Under the pieces are notes generated by a model, which saw only the letters and a list, made by a program, of their open reading frames with translations, was not told the origin of the DNA and ran no database searches. Below are positions 39,228 through 49,200 of a stretch of 64,000 nt of DNA, one piece after another; within the stretch, counting starts at the first letter, position 1, and the number at the start of each line of letters is the position of its first letter. Position numbers and translations under genes: made by a program. The stretch comes from Ianthella basta (lineage: Eukaryota > Porifera > Demospongiae > Verongiida > Ianthellidae), in assembly GCA_964019415.1 (NCBI GenBank), contig OZ025874.1, positions 9,400,409-9,464,408 of the forward strand, in the 5' to 3' direction.

Positions 39228-39468
39228 ATTACTATTGGATCTCTACTGTTACTGCCTAACAAAATTCATTGACTGTTAAAATTGTTACTTTAACGTTATT
39301 CATGGTCACATCATCAACTGTCACCACATTTCATCACCTGTCACTAACATTTATATATAAACTATAGGAGTGCTGTATTTTGTCATTCACTGATGAAGGT
39401 GGCTGAAAGCTGCCGAAACGTCTGGATAACTTGTGAAATTTTGGCTAGTGCGAACGAACTTGGATGAT
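38822..39468 (+). repeat. Penelope inverted terminal arm, right (647 bp)
   Basis: Partner of 37,512-38,158. It spans the last two fifths of the coding frame (from about residue 220), the stop at 39,225-39,227 and about 240 bp of 3' sequence with the hammerhead motif. Paired over 647 bp with a 663-bp spacer, the two arms could form a very long cruciform or RNA hairpin. Confidence 0.93.
39382..39430 (+). ncRNA. Hammerhead ribozyme-like motif, right Penelope arm
   Basis: The core CTGATGA is at 39,390-39,396. One extra A (39,397) is followed by stem II GGTGGC/GCTGCC (39,398-39,403 with 39,409-39,414, two G-U pairs, loop TGAAA). GAAA (39,415-39,418) and CGT C follow, with predicted cleavage after C39,422. 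Stem I pairs GTCATTCA (39,382-39,389) with TGGATAAC (39,423-39,430): 7 of 8 positions pair, with one G-U among them. Stem III is only the palindrome ACGT, as in the minimal type I hammerheads reported in Penelope-like elements, which are thought to act as dimers. Self-cleavage is untested. Confidence 0.8.
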
Positions 39469-40769
39469 GTCAGACTTACCTAGCCACTCAGGACTTTTCA
39501 AAAGATTTGGCAAGATATGACAAGGTAAGATTCGGCAAGATTTGTCAAGATATGACAAGGTAAGATTAGTCAAGATTTGGCAAGATATGAAAAAGTAACA
39601 TTAGGTAAGATTTGGCAAGATATGATAAGGTAAGATTTGGCAAGACTTGGCAAGATATGACAAGGTAAGATTAAGCAAGATTTGGTAAGATATGACAAGG
39701 TAAGATTTGGCAAGATTTGGCAAGATATGCAAAAAGGAAGATTTGGCAAGATTAGGCAAGATATGACAAGGTAAGATTAGTCAAGATTTGGCAAGATATG
39801 ACAAGGTAAGATTTAACAAGATTAGGCAACATATGACAAGGTAAGATTTGGCAAGATTTGGCAAGATATGACAGGGTAAGATAAAGTAAGATTTGGCAAG
39901 ATATTAAGGTAAGATTAAGAAAGATTTGGTAAGATATGACAAGGTAAGAATTGGAAAGATTTGGCAAGATATGACAAGGTAAGATTAAGCAAGATATTTT
40001 AAGATATGATAAGGTAAGAATTGGAAAGATTTAGCAAGATATGACAAGGTAAGATTAAGCAAGATTTGGTAAGATATGACAAGGTAAGAATTGGCAAGAT
40101 TTGGCAAGATATGAAAAGGTAAGATTTGGCAAGATTTGGCAAGATATGGCAAGGTAAGATTAGTCAAGATTTGGCAAGATTAGGCAAGATTTGGTGAGAT
40201 ATGACAAGGTAAGATTTGGTAAGATTTGGCAAGATATGACAAGGTAAGATTAAGCGAGATTTGGCAAGATATGAAAAGTAAGATAAGGCAAGATTTTGCA
40301 AGATATGACAACTGAAGGTAAGATTTGGCAAGATTTGGCAAGATATGACATGGTAAGATTAAGCAAGATTTGGCTAGATATGAAAACGTAAGATTAGGCA
40401 AGATTTGGCAAGATATGACAAGATAAGTTTTGGCAAGATTTGGCAAGATATGACAAGGGAGTATTTGGCAAGATTTGGCAAGATATGACAAGGTAAGAAT
40501 CGGCAAGAATTGGCAAGATATGACAAGGTAGTATTTGGCAAGATTTGGCAAGATATGACAAGGTAAGATTTGGCAAGACCTGGCAAGATATGACAAGGTA
40601 AGATTTAGCAAGATTTGGCAAGATATGACAAGGAAAGATTAGTCAAGATTTGGCAATATATGACAAGGTAAGATAAAGCAAGATTTTGGCAAGATATGAC
40701 AAGGTAAGATTTGGCAAGATTAGGCAAGATATGACAAGGTAAGATTTGGCAAGATTTGGCAAGATTTGG

Positions 40770-43470
40770 CAAGATATGACAAGGTAAGATTTGGCAAGAT
40801 ATGGCAAGATATGACAAGGTAAGATTAGTCAAGATATGGCAAGATATGACAAGGTAAGATTTGGCAAGATTTGGCAAGATATGACAAGGTAAGATTTGGC
40901 AAGATATGACAAGGTAAGATTAGTCAAGATTTGGCAAGATTTGACAAGGTAAGATTAGGCAAGATTTGGCAAGATATGACAAGATAAGATTAGTCAAGAT
41001 TTGGCAAGATTTGACAAGGTAAGATTAGGCAAGATTTGGCAAGATATGACAAGGTAAGATTTGGCAAGATTAGGCAAGATTTGGCGAGATATGACACGGT
41101 AAGATTTGGTAAGATTTGGCAAGATATGACAAGGTAAGATTAAGCAAAATTTGGCAAGATAAGGCAAGATTTTGCAAGATATGACAACTTAAGGTAAGAT
41201 TTTGGCAAGATTTGGCAAGATATGACATGGTAAGATTAAGCAAGATTTGGCTAGATATGAAAAAGTAAGATTAGGCAAGATTTGGCAAGATATGACAAGG
41301 TAAGAATCGGCAAGAATTGGCAAGATATGACAAGGTAGTATTTGGCAAGATTTGGCAAGATATGACAAGGTAAGATTAGTCAAGATTTGGCAAGATATGA
41401 GAAGGTAAGATTTGGCAAGATTTGGCAAGATATGACAAGGTAAGATTTGGCAAGACTTGGCAAGATATGACAAGGTAAGATTTAGCAAGATTTGGTAAGA
41501 TATGACAAGGTAAGATTTGGCAAGATTTGTCAAGATATGACAAGGTAAGATTTGGCAAGATTTGGCAAGATATGACAAGGTGAGATTAGTCAAGATTTGG
41601 CAAGATATGACAAGGTAAGATTAGTCAAGATTTGGCAAGATATGACAAGGTAAGATTAGGCAAGATTTGGCAAGATATGACAAGGTAAGATTTGGCAAGA
41701 TATGGCAAGATATGACAAGGTAAGATTAGTCAAGATATGGCAAGATATGACAAGGTAAGATTTGGCAAGATTTGGCAAGATATGACAAGGTAAGATTTGG
41801 CAAGATATGACAAGGTAAGATTAGTCAAGATTTGGCAAGATTTGACAAGGTAAGATTAGGCAAGATTTGGCAAGATATGACAAGATAAGATTAGTCAAGA
41901 TTTGGCAAGATTTGACAAGGTAAGATTAGGCAAGATTTGGCAAGATATGACAAGGTAAGATTTGGCAAGATTAGGCAAGATTTGGCGAGATATGACACGG
42001 TAAGATTTGGTAAGATTTGGCAAGATATGACAAGGTAAGATTAAGCAAAATTTGGCAAGATAAGGCAAGATTTTGCAAGATATGACAACTTAAGGTAAGA
42101 TTTTGGCAAGATTTGGCAAGATATGACATGGTAAGATTAAGCAAGATTTGGCTAGATATGAAAAAGTAAGATTAGGCAAGATTTGGCAAGATATGACAAG
42201 GTAAGAATCGGCAAGAATTGGCAAGATATGACAAGGTAGTATTTGGCAAGATTTGGCAAGATATGACAAGGTAAGATTAGTCAAGATTTGGCAAGATATG
42301 AGAAGGTAAGATTTGGCAAGATTTGGCAAGATATGACAAGGTAAGATTTGGCAAGACTTGGCAAGATATGACAAGGTAAGATTTAGCAAGATTTGGTAAG
42401 ATATGACAAGGTAAGATTTGGCAAGATTTGTCAAGATATGACAAGGTAAGATTTGGCAAGATTTGGCAAGATATGACAAGGTGAGATTAGTCAAGATTTG
42501 GCAAGATATGACAAGGTAAGATTAGTCAAGATTTGGCAAGATATGACAAGGTAAGATTAGGCAAGATTTGGCAAGATATGACAAGGTAAGATTTGGCAAG
42601 ATATGGCAAGATATGACAAGGTAAGATTAGTCAAGATATGGCAAGATATGACAAGGTAAGATTTGGCAAGATTTGGCAAGATATGACAAGGTAAGATTTG
42701 GCAAGATATGACAAGGTAAGATTAGTCAAGATTTGGCAAGATTTGACAAGGTAAGATTAGGCAAGATTTGGCAAGATATGACAAGATAAGATTAGTCAAG
42801 ATTTGGCAAGATTTGACAAGGTAAGATTAGGCAAGATTTGGCAAGATATGACAAGGTAAGATTTGGCAAGATTAGGCAAGATTTGGCGAGATATGACACG
42901 GTAAGATTTGGTAAGATTTGGCAAGATATGACAAGGTAAGATTAAGCAAAATTTGGCAAGATAAGGCAAGATTTTGCAAGATATGACAACTTAAGGTAAG
43001 ATTTTGGCAAGATTTGGCAAGATATGACATGGTAAGATTAAGCAAGATTTGGCTAGATATGAAAAAGTAAGATTAGGCAAGATTTGGCAAGATATGACAA
43101 GGTAAGAATCGGCAAGAATTGGCAAGATATGACAAGGTAGTATTTGGCAAGATTTGGCAAGATATGACAAGGTAAGATTAGTCAAGATTTGGCAAGATAT
43201 GAGAAGGTAAGATTTGGCAAGATTTGGCAAGATATGACAAGGTAAGATTTGGCAAGACTTGGCAAGATATGACAAGGTAAGATTTAGCAAGATTTGGTAA
43301 GATATGACAAGGTAAGATTTGGCAAGATTTGTCAAGATATGACAAGGTAAGATTTGGCAAGATTAGGCAAGATATGACAAGGTGAGATTAGTCAAGATTT
43401 GGCAAGATATGACAAGGTAAGATTAGTCAAGATTTGGCAAGATATGACAAGGTAAGATTAGGCAAGATTT
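40770..43470 (+). repeat. Higher-order repeat triplet, 901-bp period
   Basis: Three tandem copies with landmarks exactly 901 bp apart (41,189/42,090/42,991 and 41,376/42,277/43,178). Copies 1 and 2 look identical over every stretch compared; the third departs near its right end. This is the most homogeneous and therefore probably the most recent amplification in the window. Confidence 0.88.
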
Positions 43471-44080
43471 GGCAAGATATGACAAGGTAAGATTTGGCAA
43501 GATTAGGCAAGATTTGGCGAGATATGACACGGTAAGATTTGGTAAGATTTGGTAAGATTTGGTAAGATTTGGCAAGATATGACAAGGTAAGATTAAGCAA
43601 AATTTGGCAAGATAAGGCAAGATTTTGCAAGATATGACAACTTAAGGTAAGATTTTGGCAAGATTTGGCAAGATATGACATGGTAAGATTAAGCAAGATT
43701 TGGCTAGATATGAAAAAGTAAGATTAGGCAAGATTTTGCAAGATATGACAACTTAAGGTAAGATTTTGGCAAGATTTGGCAAGATATGACATGGTAAGAT
43801 TAAGCAAGATTTGGCTAGATATGAAAAAGTAAGATTAGGCAAGATTTGGCAAGATATGACAAGTTAAGATTTGACAAGATTAAGCAAGATATGAAGGTAA
43901 GATTAGGCAAGATTTGGCAAGATATGACAAGATAAGTTTTGGCAAGATTTGGCAAGATATGACAAGAGAATATTTGGCAAGATTTGGCAAGATATGACAA
44001 GGTAAGATTCGGCAAGAATTGGCAAGATATGACAAGGTAATATTTGGCAAGATTTGGCAAGATATGACAAGGTAAGATTA

Positions 44081-44360
44081 TTCAAGATATGGCAAGATAT
44101 GAGAAGGTAAGATTTGGCATGATTTGGCAAGATATGATAAGGTAATATTTGGCAAGATTTGGCAAGATATGAGAAGATAAAGTTTGGCAAGATTTGGCAA
44201 GATATGACAAGGTAAGATTATTCAAGATATGGCAAGATATGAGAAGGTAAGATTTGGCATGATTTGGCAAGATATGATAAGGTAATATTTGGCAAGATTT
44301 GGCAAGATATGAGAAGATAAAGTTTGGCAAGATTTGGCAAGATATGACAAGGTAAGATTA
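44081..44360 (+). repeat. Tandem duplication of exactly four units (140 bp)
   Basis: 44,081-44,220 is repeated at 44,221-44,360, beginning with TTCAAGATATGGC in both. The 140-bp offset is exactly four 35-bp units, the pattern expected from in-register unequal exchange or replication slippage. Confidence 0.85.
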
Positions 44361-45994
44361 AGCAAGATTTGGCAAGATATGACAAGGTAATGTTTGGCAA
44401 GATTTGGCAAGATATATATGACAAGGTGAGATTAAGCAAGATTTGGCAAGATATGAAAAAGTAAGATTAAGGAAGATTTGGTAAGATATGACAAGGTAAG
44501 CTTTCGCAAGATATGACAAGGAAAGATTAGTCAAGATTTGGCAATATATGACAAGGTAAGATAAGGCAAGATTTTGGCAAGATATGACAAGGTAAGATTT
44601 GGCAAAATATGACAAGGTAAGATTAAGCAAAATTTGGCAAGATAAGGCAAGATTTTGCAAGATATGACAACTGAAGGTAAGATTTGGCAAGATTTGGCAA
44701 GATATGACATGGTAAGATTAAGCAAGATTTGGCTAGATATGAAAAAGTAAGATTAGGCAAGATTTGGCAAGATATGACAAGGTAAGATTTGGCAAGATAT
44801 GACAAGGTAAGATTAGTCAAGATTTGGCAAGATTTGACAAGGTAAGATTAGGCAAGATTTGGCAAGATATGACAAGGTAAGATTAGTCAAGATTTGGCAA
44901 GATTTGACAAGGTAAGATTAGGCAAGATTTGGCAAGATATGACAAGGTAAGATTTGGCAAGATTAGGCAAGATTTGGCGAGATATGATAAGGTAAGATTT
45001 GGTAAGATTTGGCAAGATATGACAAGGTAAGATTAAGCAAAATTTGGCAAGATAAGGCAAGATTTTGCAAGATATGACAACTGAAGGTAAGATTTGGCAA
45101 GATTTGGCAAGATATGACATGGTAAGATTAAGCAAGATTTGGCTAGATATGAAAAAGTAAGATTAGGCAAGATTTGGCAAGATATGACAAGTTAAGATTT
45201 GACAAGATTAAGCAAGATATGAAGGTAAGATTAGGCAAGATTTGGCAAGATATGACAAGATAAGTTTTGGCAAGATTTGGCAAGATATGACAAGGGAATA
45301 TTTGGCAAGATTTGGCAAGATATGACAAGGTAAGATTCGGCAAGAATTGGCAAGATATGACAAGGTAATATTTGGCAAGATTTGGCAAGATATGACAAGG
45401 TAAGATTAGTCAAGATTTGACAAGATATGAGAAGGAAAGATTTGGCATGATTTGGCAAGATATGATAAGGTAATATTTGGCAAGATTTGGCAAGATATGA
45501 GAAGATAAAGTTTGGCAAGATTTGGCAAGATATGAAAAGGTAAGATTAAGCAAGATTTGGCAAGATATGACAAGGTAATGTTTGGCAAGATTTGGCAAGA
45601 TATGGCCGGTGAGATTAAGCAAGATTTGGCAAGATATGAAAAAGTAAGATTAAGGAAGATTTGGTAAGATATGACAAGGTAAGCTTTCGCAAGATATGAC
45701 AAGGAAAGATTAGTCAAGATTTGGCAATATATGACAAGGTAAGATCAGGCAAGATTTTGGCAAGATATGACAAGGTAAGATTTGGCAAAATATGACAAGG
45801 TAAGATTAAGCAAAATTTGGCAAGATAAGGCAAGATTTTGCAAGATATGACAACTGAAGGTAAGATTTGGCAAGATTTGGCAAGATATGACATGGTAAGA
45901 TTAAGCAAGATTTGGCTAGATATGAAAAAGTAAGATTAGGCAAGATTTGGCAAGATATGACAAGGTAAGATTTGGCAAGATATGACAAGGTAAG

Positions 45995-46248
45995 TGTGAT
46001 GTCTTCTCTATCACAGACAAACGATCGCGACTCGATCATGCAACGCACTGGGAACACCGTCAGCAATGATTCCAAATAACACTGCAACAACGTGCCAACA
46101 CACTACGCATGCGCAATAAGTGAACACCAGACATGCTACTAAGTATAACAGCAGACACAGCAGTCACTACCAAATATAACAGCAAATAATAATGTAACAC
46201 TACCACAAATAGTAACAGACAAAACCATAAATCAGTGTATACAGTACA
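45995..46248 (-). repeat. 3' LTR of the Gypsy element (254 bp)
   Basis: Direct repeat of 50,299-50,552. It starts TGTGATGTC and ends ATACAGTACA on the + strand, so TG...CA ends are seen on either strand. These limits are chosen because they give a perfect GTAAG target duplication; trimming two bases on the left would not. It contains TACGCATGCGCA at 46,104-46,115. The predicted promoter role belongs to the other LTR; this copy would supply 3' processing. Confidence 0.95.
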
Positions 46249-46261
46249 CTCCTCCCCTCTT
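46249..46261 (-). other. Polypurine tract (plus-strand primer) of the Gypsy element
   Basis: On the minus strand this reads AAGAGGGGAGGAG and directly abuts the 3' LTR. In LTR retrotransposons such a tract survives RNase H and primes second-strand synthesis. Between it and the gag-pol stop lie only about 20 bp. Confidence 0.85.
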
Positions 46262-46279
46262 AAAACAAAACCCAATGTA

Positions 46280-49200
46280 TCAAAAGGTAAATCTGTCCAC
46301 GGGACGGCGAACCCGTGTTGAACGTCGTACTTGTGGAGGACGGCGTGTGTCCTCTGCCGAGGGCTGAGGCGGCAGCCCAGATGATGACACAGGATTCTCC
46401 TGTGAAGGTGACACCGACTCTACGGAACTATCGGTACCAGCCACAACAGTTTCCTCTGGCAAGGATACCGGTGGCAACACGTCAATTGGCTCCGGAGTTG
46501 GAGTCTGCGTGGCTGATTGCAAGTCTGAGTCCTGCTCTTCCCAGGCTCGGATGTGATCCACATGCTTCCTGCCAACCACACCACTATCCAATTCTACCAC
46601 GTACGAGACTGGTCCTCGACGTTCCAGAATAGTACCTGGAACCCAACGAAATGCGTCCCTCCCATCTCGCACCATCACCCTGGCACCGACTGCAACCTCT
46701 CTCAGTGTGCCTTTCCTGTCATGGTGGCTTTTCTGCTTGCCTTGGGAAACACAAACTCTCTCTCCCAGGTTAGGCCTCAACAAGTCAAACCGAGTTCGGA
46801 TGGGACGACCCAGAAACACAGACGCTGGTGATACCCCAGTTGTGGCATGTGGAGTACTGCGATAAGACATGAGAAAACTCTGCAACTGGTGCTGCAGTGG
46901 TCTGCCATCCCCCTCTCCGGCTTTCATTGACTGCTTAAAAGTTTGCACCAGACGTTCAACTGCTCCGTTCGAGGAAGGATGATACGGTGCTGTCCGCACA
47001 TGCTTCACCCCATTTGACTGCAAGAAGTCCATGAACTCTCCTGAAGTAAACTGTGGCCCATTGTCAGATACCACTTGCTGAGGCAACCCATAAGCTGCGA
47101 AGATGTGTCTCAGCACCGCAATGGTGCGATCGGCAGTGGTTGATGGCATTTCGTGGATTTCTGGCCACTTGGAGTGTGCATCAATGAGTAGAAAGAACAT
47201 CCTACCCTTAAACGGCCCAGCAAAGTCAATGTGCACCCGTTGCCACGGATGCTCCGGCCAGACCCACGGGTGCAAAGGTGCACTACTGGGAGCACTCTTG
47301 ACAGCCTGGCATGACTGGCAGGATTTCACAATCCCCTCTACATCCTTGTCAAGACCTGGCCACCAGAAATAGCTCCTCGCCACAGACTTCATCCTGACCA
47401 TTCCACCATGGTCACTGTGTAGCTCTTTCAAGACTGAGGCCCTCAGCTTCTGAGGAACAACCACTCGGATGCCCCATCGCAGACATTGGCTTTCCACGGT
47501 GAGCTCCAGCCGACGTGACGAGAACAGTTGCAGTTCTGCTGGCACACTAGCAGGCCACCCTTGCCGCAAGTACAGCAACACCTTACTCAAAAGGGGATCC
47601 TGCCGTGTGGCTGTAGCGACTGCGCCAGCTGTGACTGGAAGTGAGTTAATCTGTGCGAGGTTGAAACAGGCTGCTACACTGGAGAACTCCTCTCCAGGTG
47701 GAACGGACACTGGCAGCCGTGACAGCCCATCAGCATTTGCGTGATCCTGTGTACGACGAAAACGGATGTCATAACGATAGGCTGACAGCAGAATAGCCCA
47801 TCTCTGCAAGCGAGCAGCAGATAGCGAAGGAATAGCCTGATCTGAGGCCAGGATGGTTGTCAGGGGTTTGTGATCCGTTATAAGGCAAAACTTCCGTCCA
47901 TACAGGTATTGGTGAAACCGTTTGACACCAAACACCAGGGCCAAAGCTTCCTTCTCGATTTGCGGATAGTTCTTCTCACTGGCTGTTAGCGTACGTGAGG
48001 CATAGGCAATGGGCCTCTCCGACCCATCAGAATACTGCTGAGAGATTACGGCACCCACTCCGTATGGTGACGCATCAGCTGCAAGTGATAGAGGCAATGA
48101 CGGGTCGTAATGGGCAAGGACCTGTGACGAAGACAAAACTGCCTTGATGTCCCTGAATGCTGTTTCACACTCCACTGTCCACTTCCATGACTCACCCTTG
48201 TGGAGCAACTGAGTCAAAGGTTGTAACCGGGTTGCCAGGTTTGAAATGAACCGTCCATAATAGTTCACCAACCCCAGGAAGGAACGCAACTCAGTGAGAT
48301 TGGTGGGTGTAGGAGCATCTGCCATGGCCTGCTGTTTTCCTCTGGTTGTGTGCAGACCTTGTGCATCCACCACATGCCCCAAGTACTCTACCGACGGCTG
48401 AAGGAATGAGCACTTCTGACGCTTCAACCTGAACCCATGGCTACGGAGGCGCTCCAGGACAGTTGCTAGAGTGGCTAAGTGCTCTGCCTCAGTCGACCCA
48501 GTCAGGATGATGTCATCCAAGTAACACATCACCCGAGGCAAACCATGGAGGACCGCGTCCATGGTGCGTTGAAATATGGCGGGAGCAGATGCCACGCCAA
48601 ATGGCAAGCGGGTGTAACGGTAAAGACCAAGATGTGTATTGATTGTCACCAGCTCACTGGAAGCAGCATCTAACGGCAACTGCTGATACGCTTGCGACAA
48701 ATCCAGCTTACTAAACGACTGGCCACCAGCCAATGAGGCGAAGATCTCTTCTGGTTTGGGAAGAGGGTGCTGGTCCACCTCCAGAGCAGGGTTAAGGGTT
48801 ACCTTGTAGTCACCACACAGACGGAAAGAACCGTCTTTCTTGGGGACAGGTACGATGGGAGTAGCCCACTTACTGAACTCTACCTTCTCCAAGACTCCAC
48901 TGGATTCTAAACGTTCAATTTCTTTGCCAATGGCGTCTTTGATGGCAAAAGGGACCGAACGTGGACGAAAAAACTTGGGCTGGCTATTCTCCTTCAACTT
49001 CAAATTGACCTGAACGGACTTCACTGTCCCGAGCTCCTCACGGAATACCTCTTCGTATTTGTGCAGAAGCTCCTCCAGCGGAAGATTACCTCGCGTCTGG
49101 TATGCAAGGAGAGCCCAGTCAAGGCGAATGTGAGCCAGCCAATCTCTCCCTAGCAAGGCTGGTCCCTCGTTCTTCACTATGATCAATGACAGATCCTTCT

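Larger units (their letters stand above)
37512..39501 (+). mobile_element. Penelope-like element (EN+), head-to-head fold-back copy
   Basis: A 1,990-bp island. The left 647 bp (37,512-38,158) is an inverted copy of the element's 3' part. It is joined to a longer plus-strand copy (38,159-39,468), and a 33-bp extension (39,469-39,501) is found only on the right. The 11-bp string AAGATTTGGCA flanks it at 37,501-37,511 and 39,502-39,512. Inverted terminal repeats, variable 5' truncation, a one-sided extension of about 35 bp and hammerhead motifs are known traits of Penelope-like elements. The plus copy encodes the end of RT plus a GIY-YIG endonuclease. The RT N-terminal half is missing, so this copy is non-autonomous. 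Confidence 0.92.
39502..45994 (+). repeat. 35-bp satellite array, block III
   Basis: Same unit and orientation as the other blocks. It contains the 901-bp HOR triplet and the left part of the roughly 1.2-kb HOR family that is split by the Gypsy insertion. The first 350 bp resemble 30.95-31.4 kb. No gene is visible. The final five bases, GTAAG (45,990-45,994), are the left target duplication of the Gypsy element. Confidence 0.96.

Noticed and set aside
39469..39501. Homology between the Penelope 33-bp extension and the leaders of the mini-insertions
   Set aside because: Compared in both orientations, only scattered short matches are seen; the similarity is positional and in length, not in sequence.
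45997..46248. 252-bp LTR boundaries starting TGATGTC
   Set aside because: Extending two bases left to TGTGATGTC still matches in both LTRs, keeps TG...CA ends and yields a perfect GTAAG target duplication.
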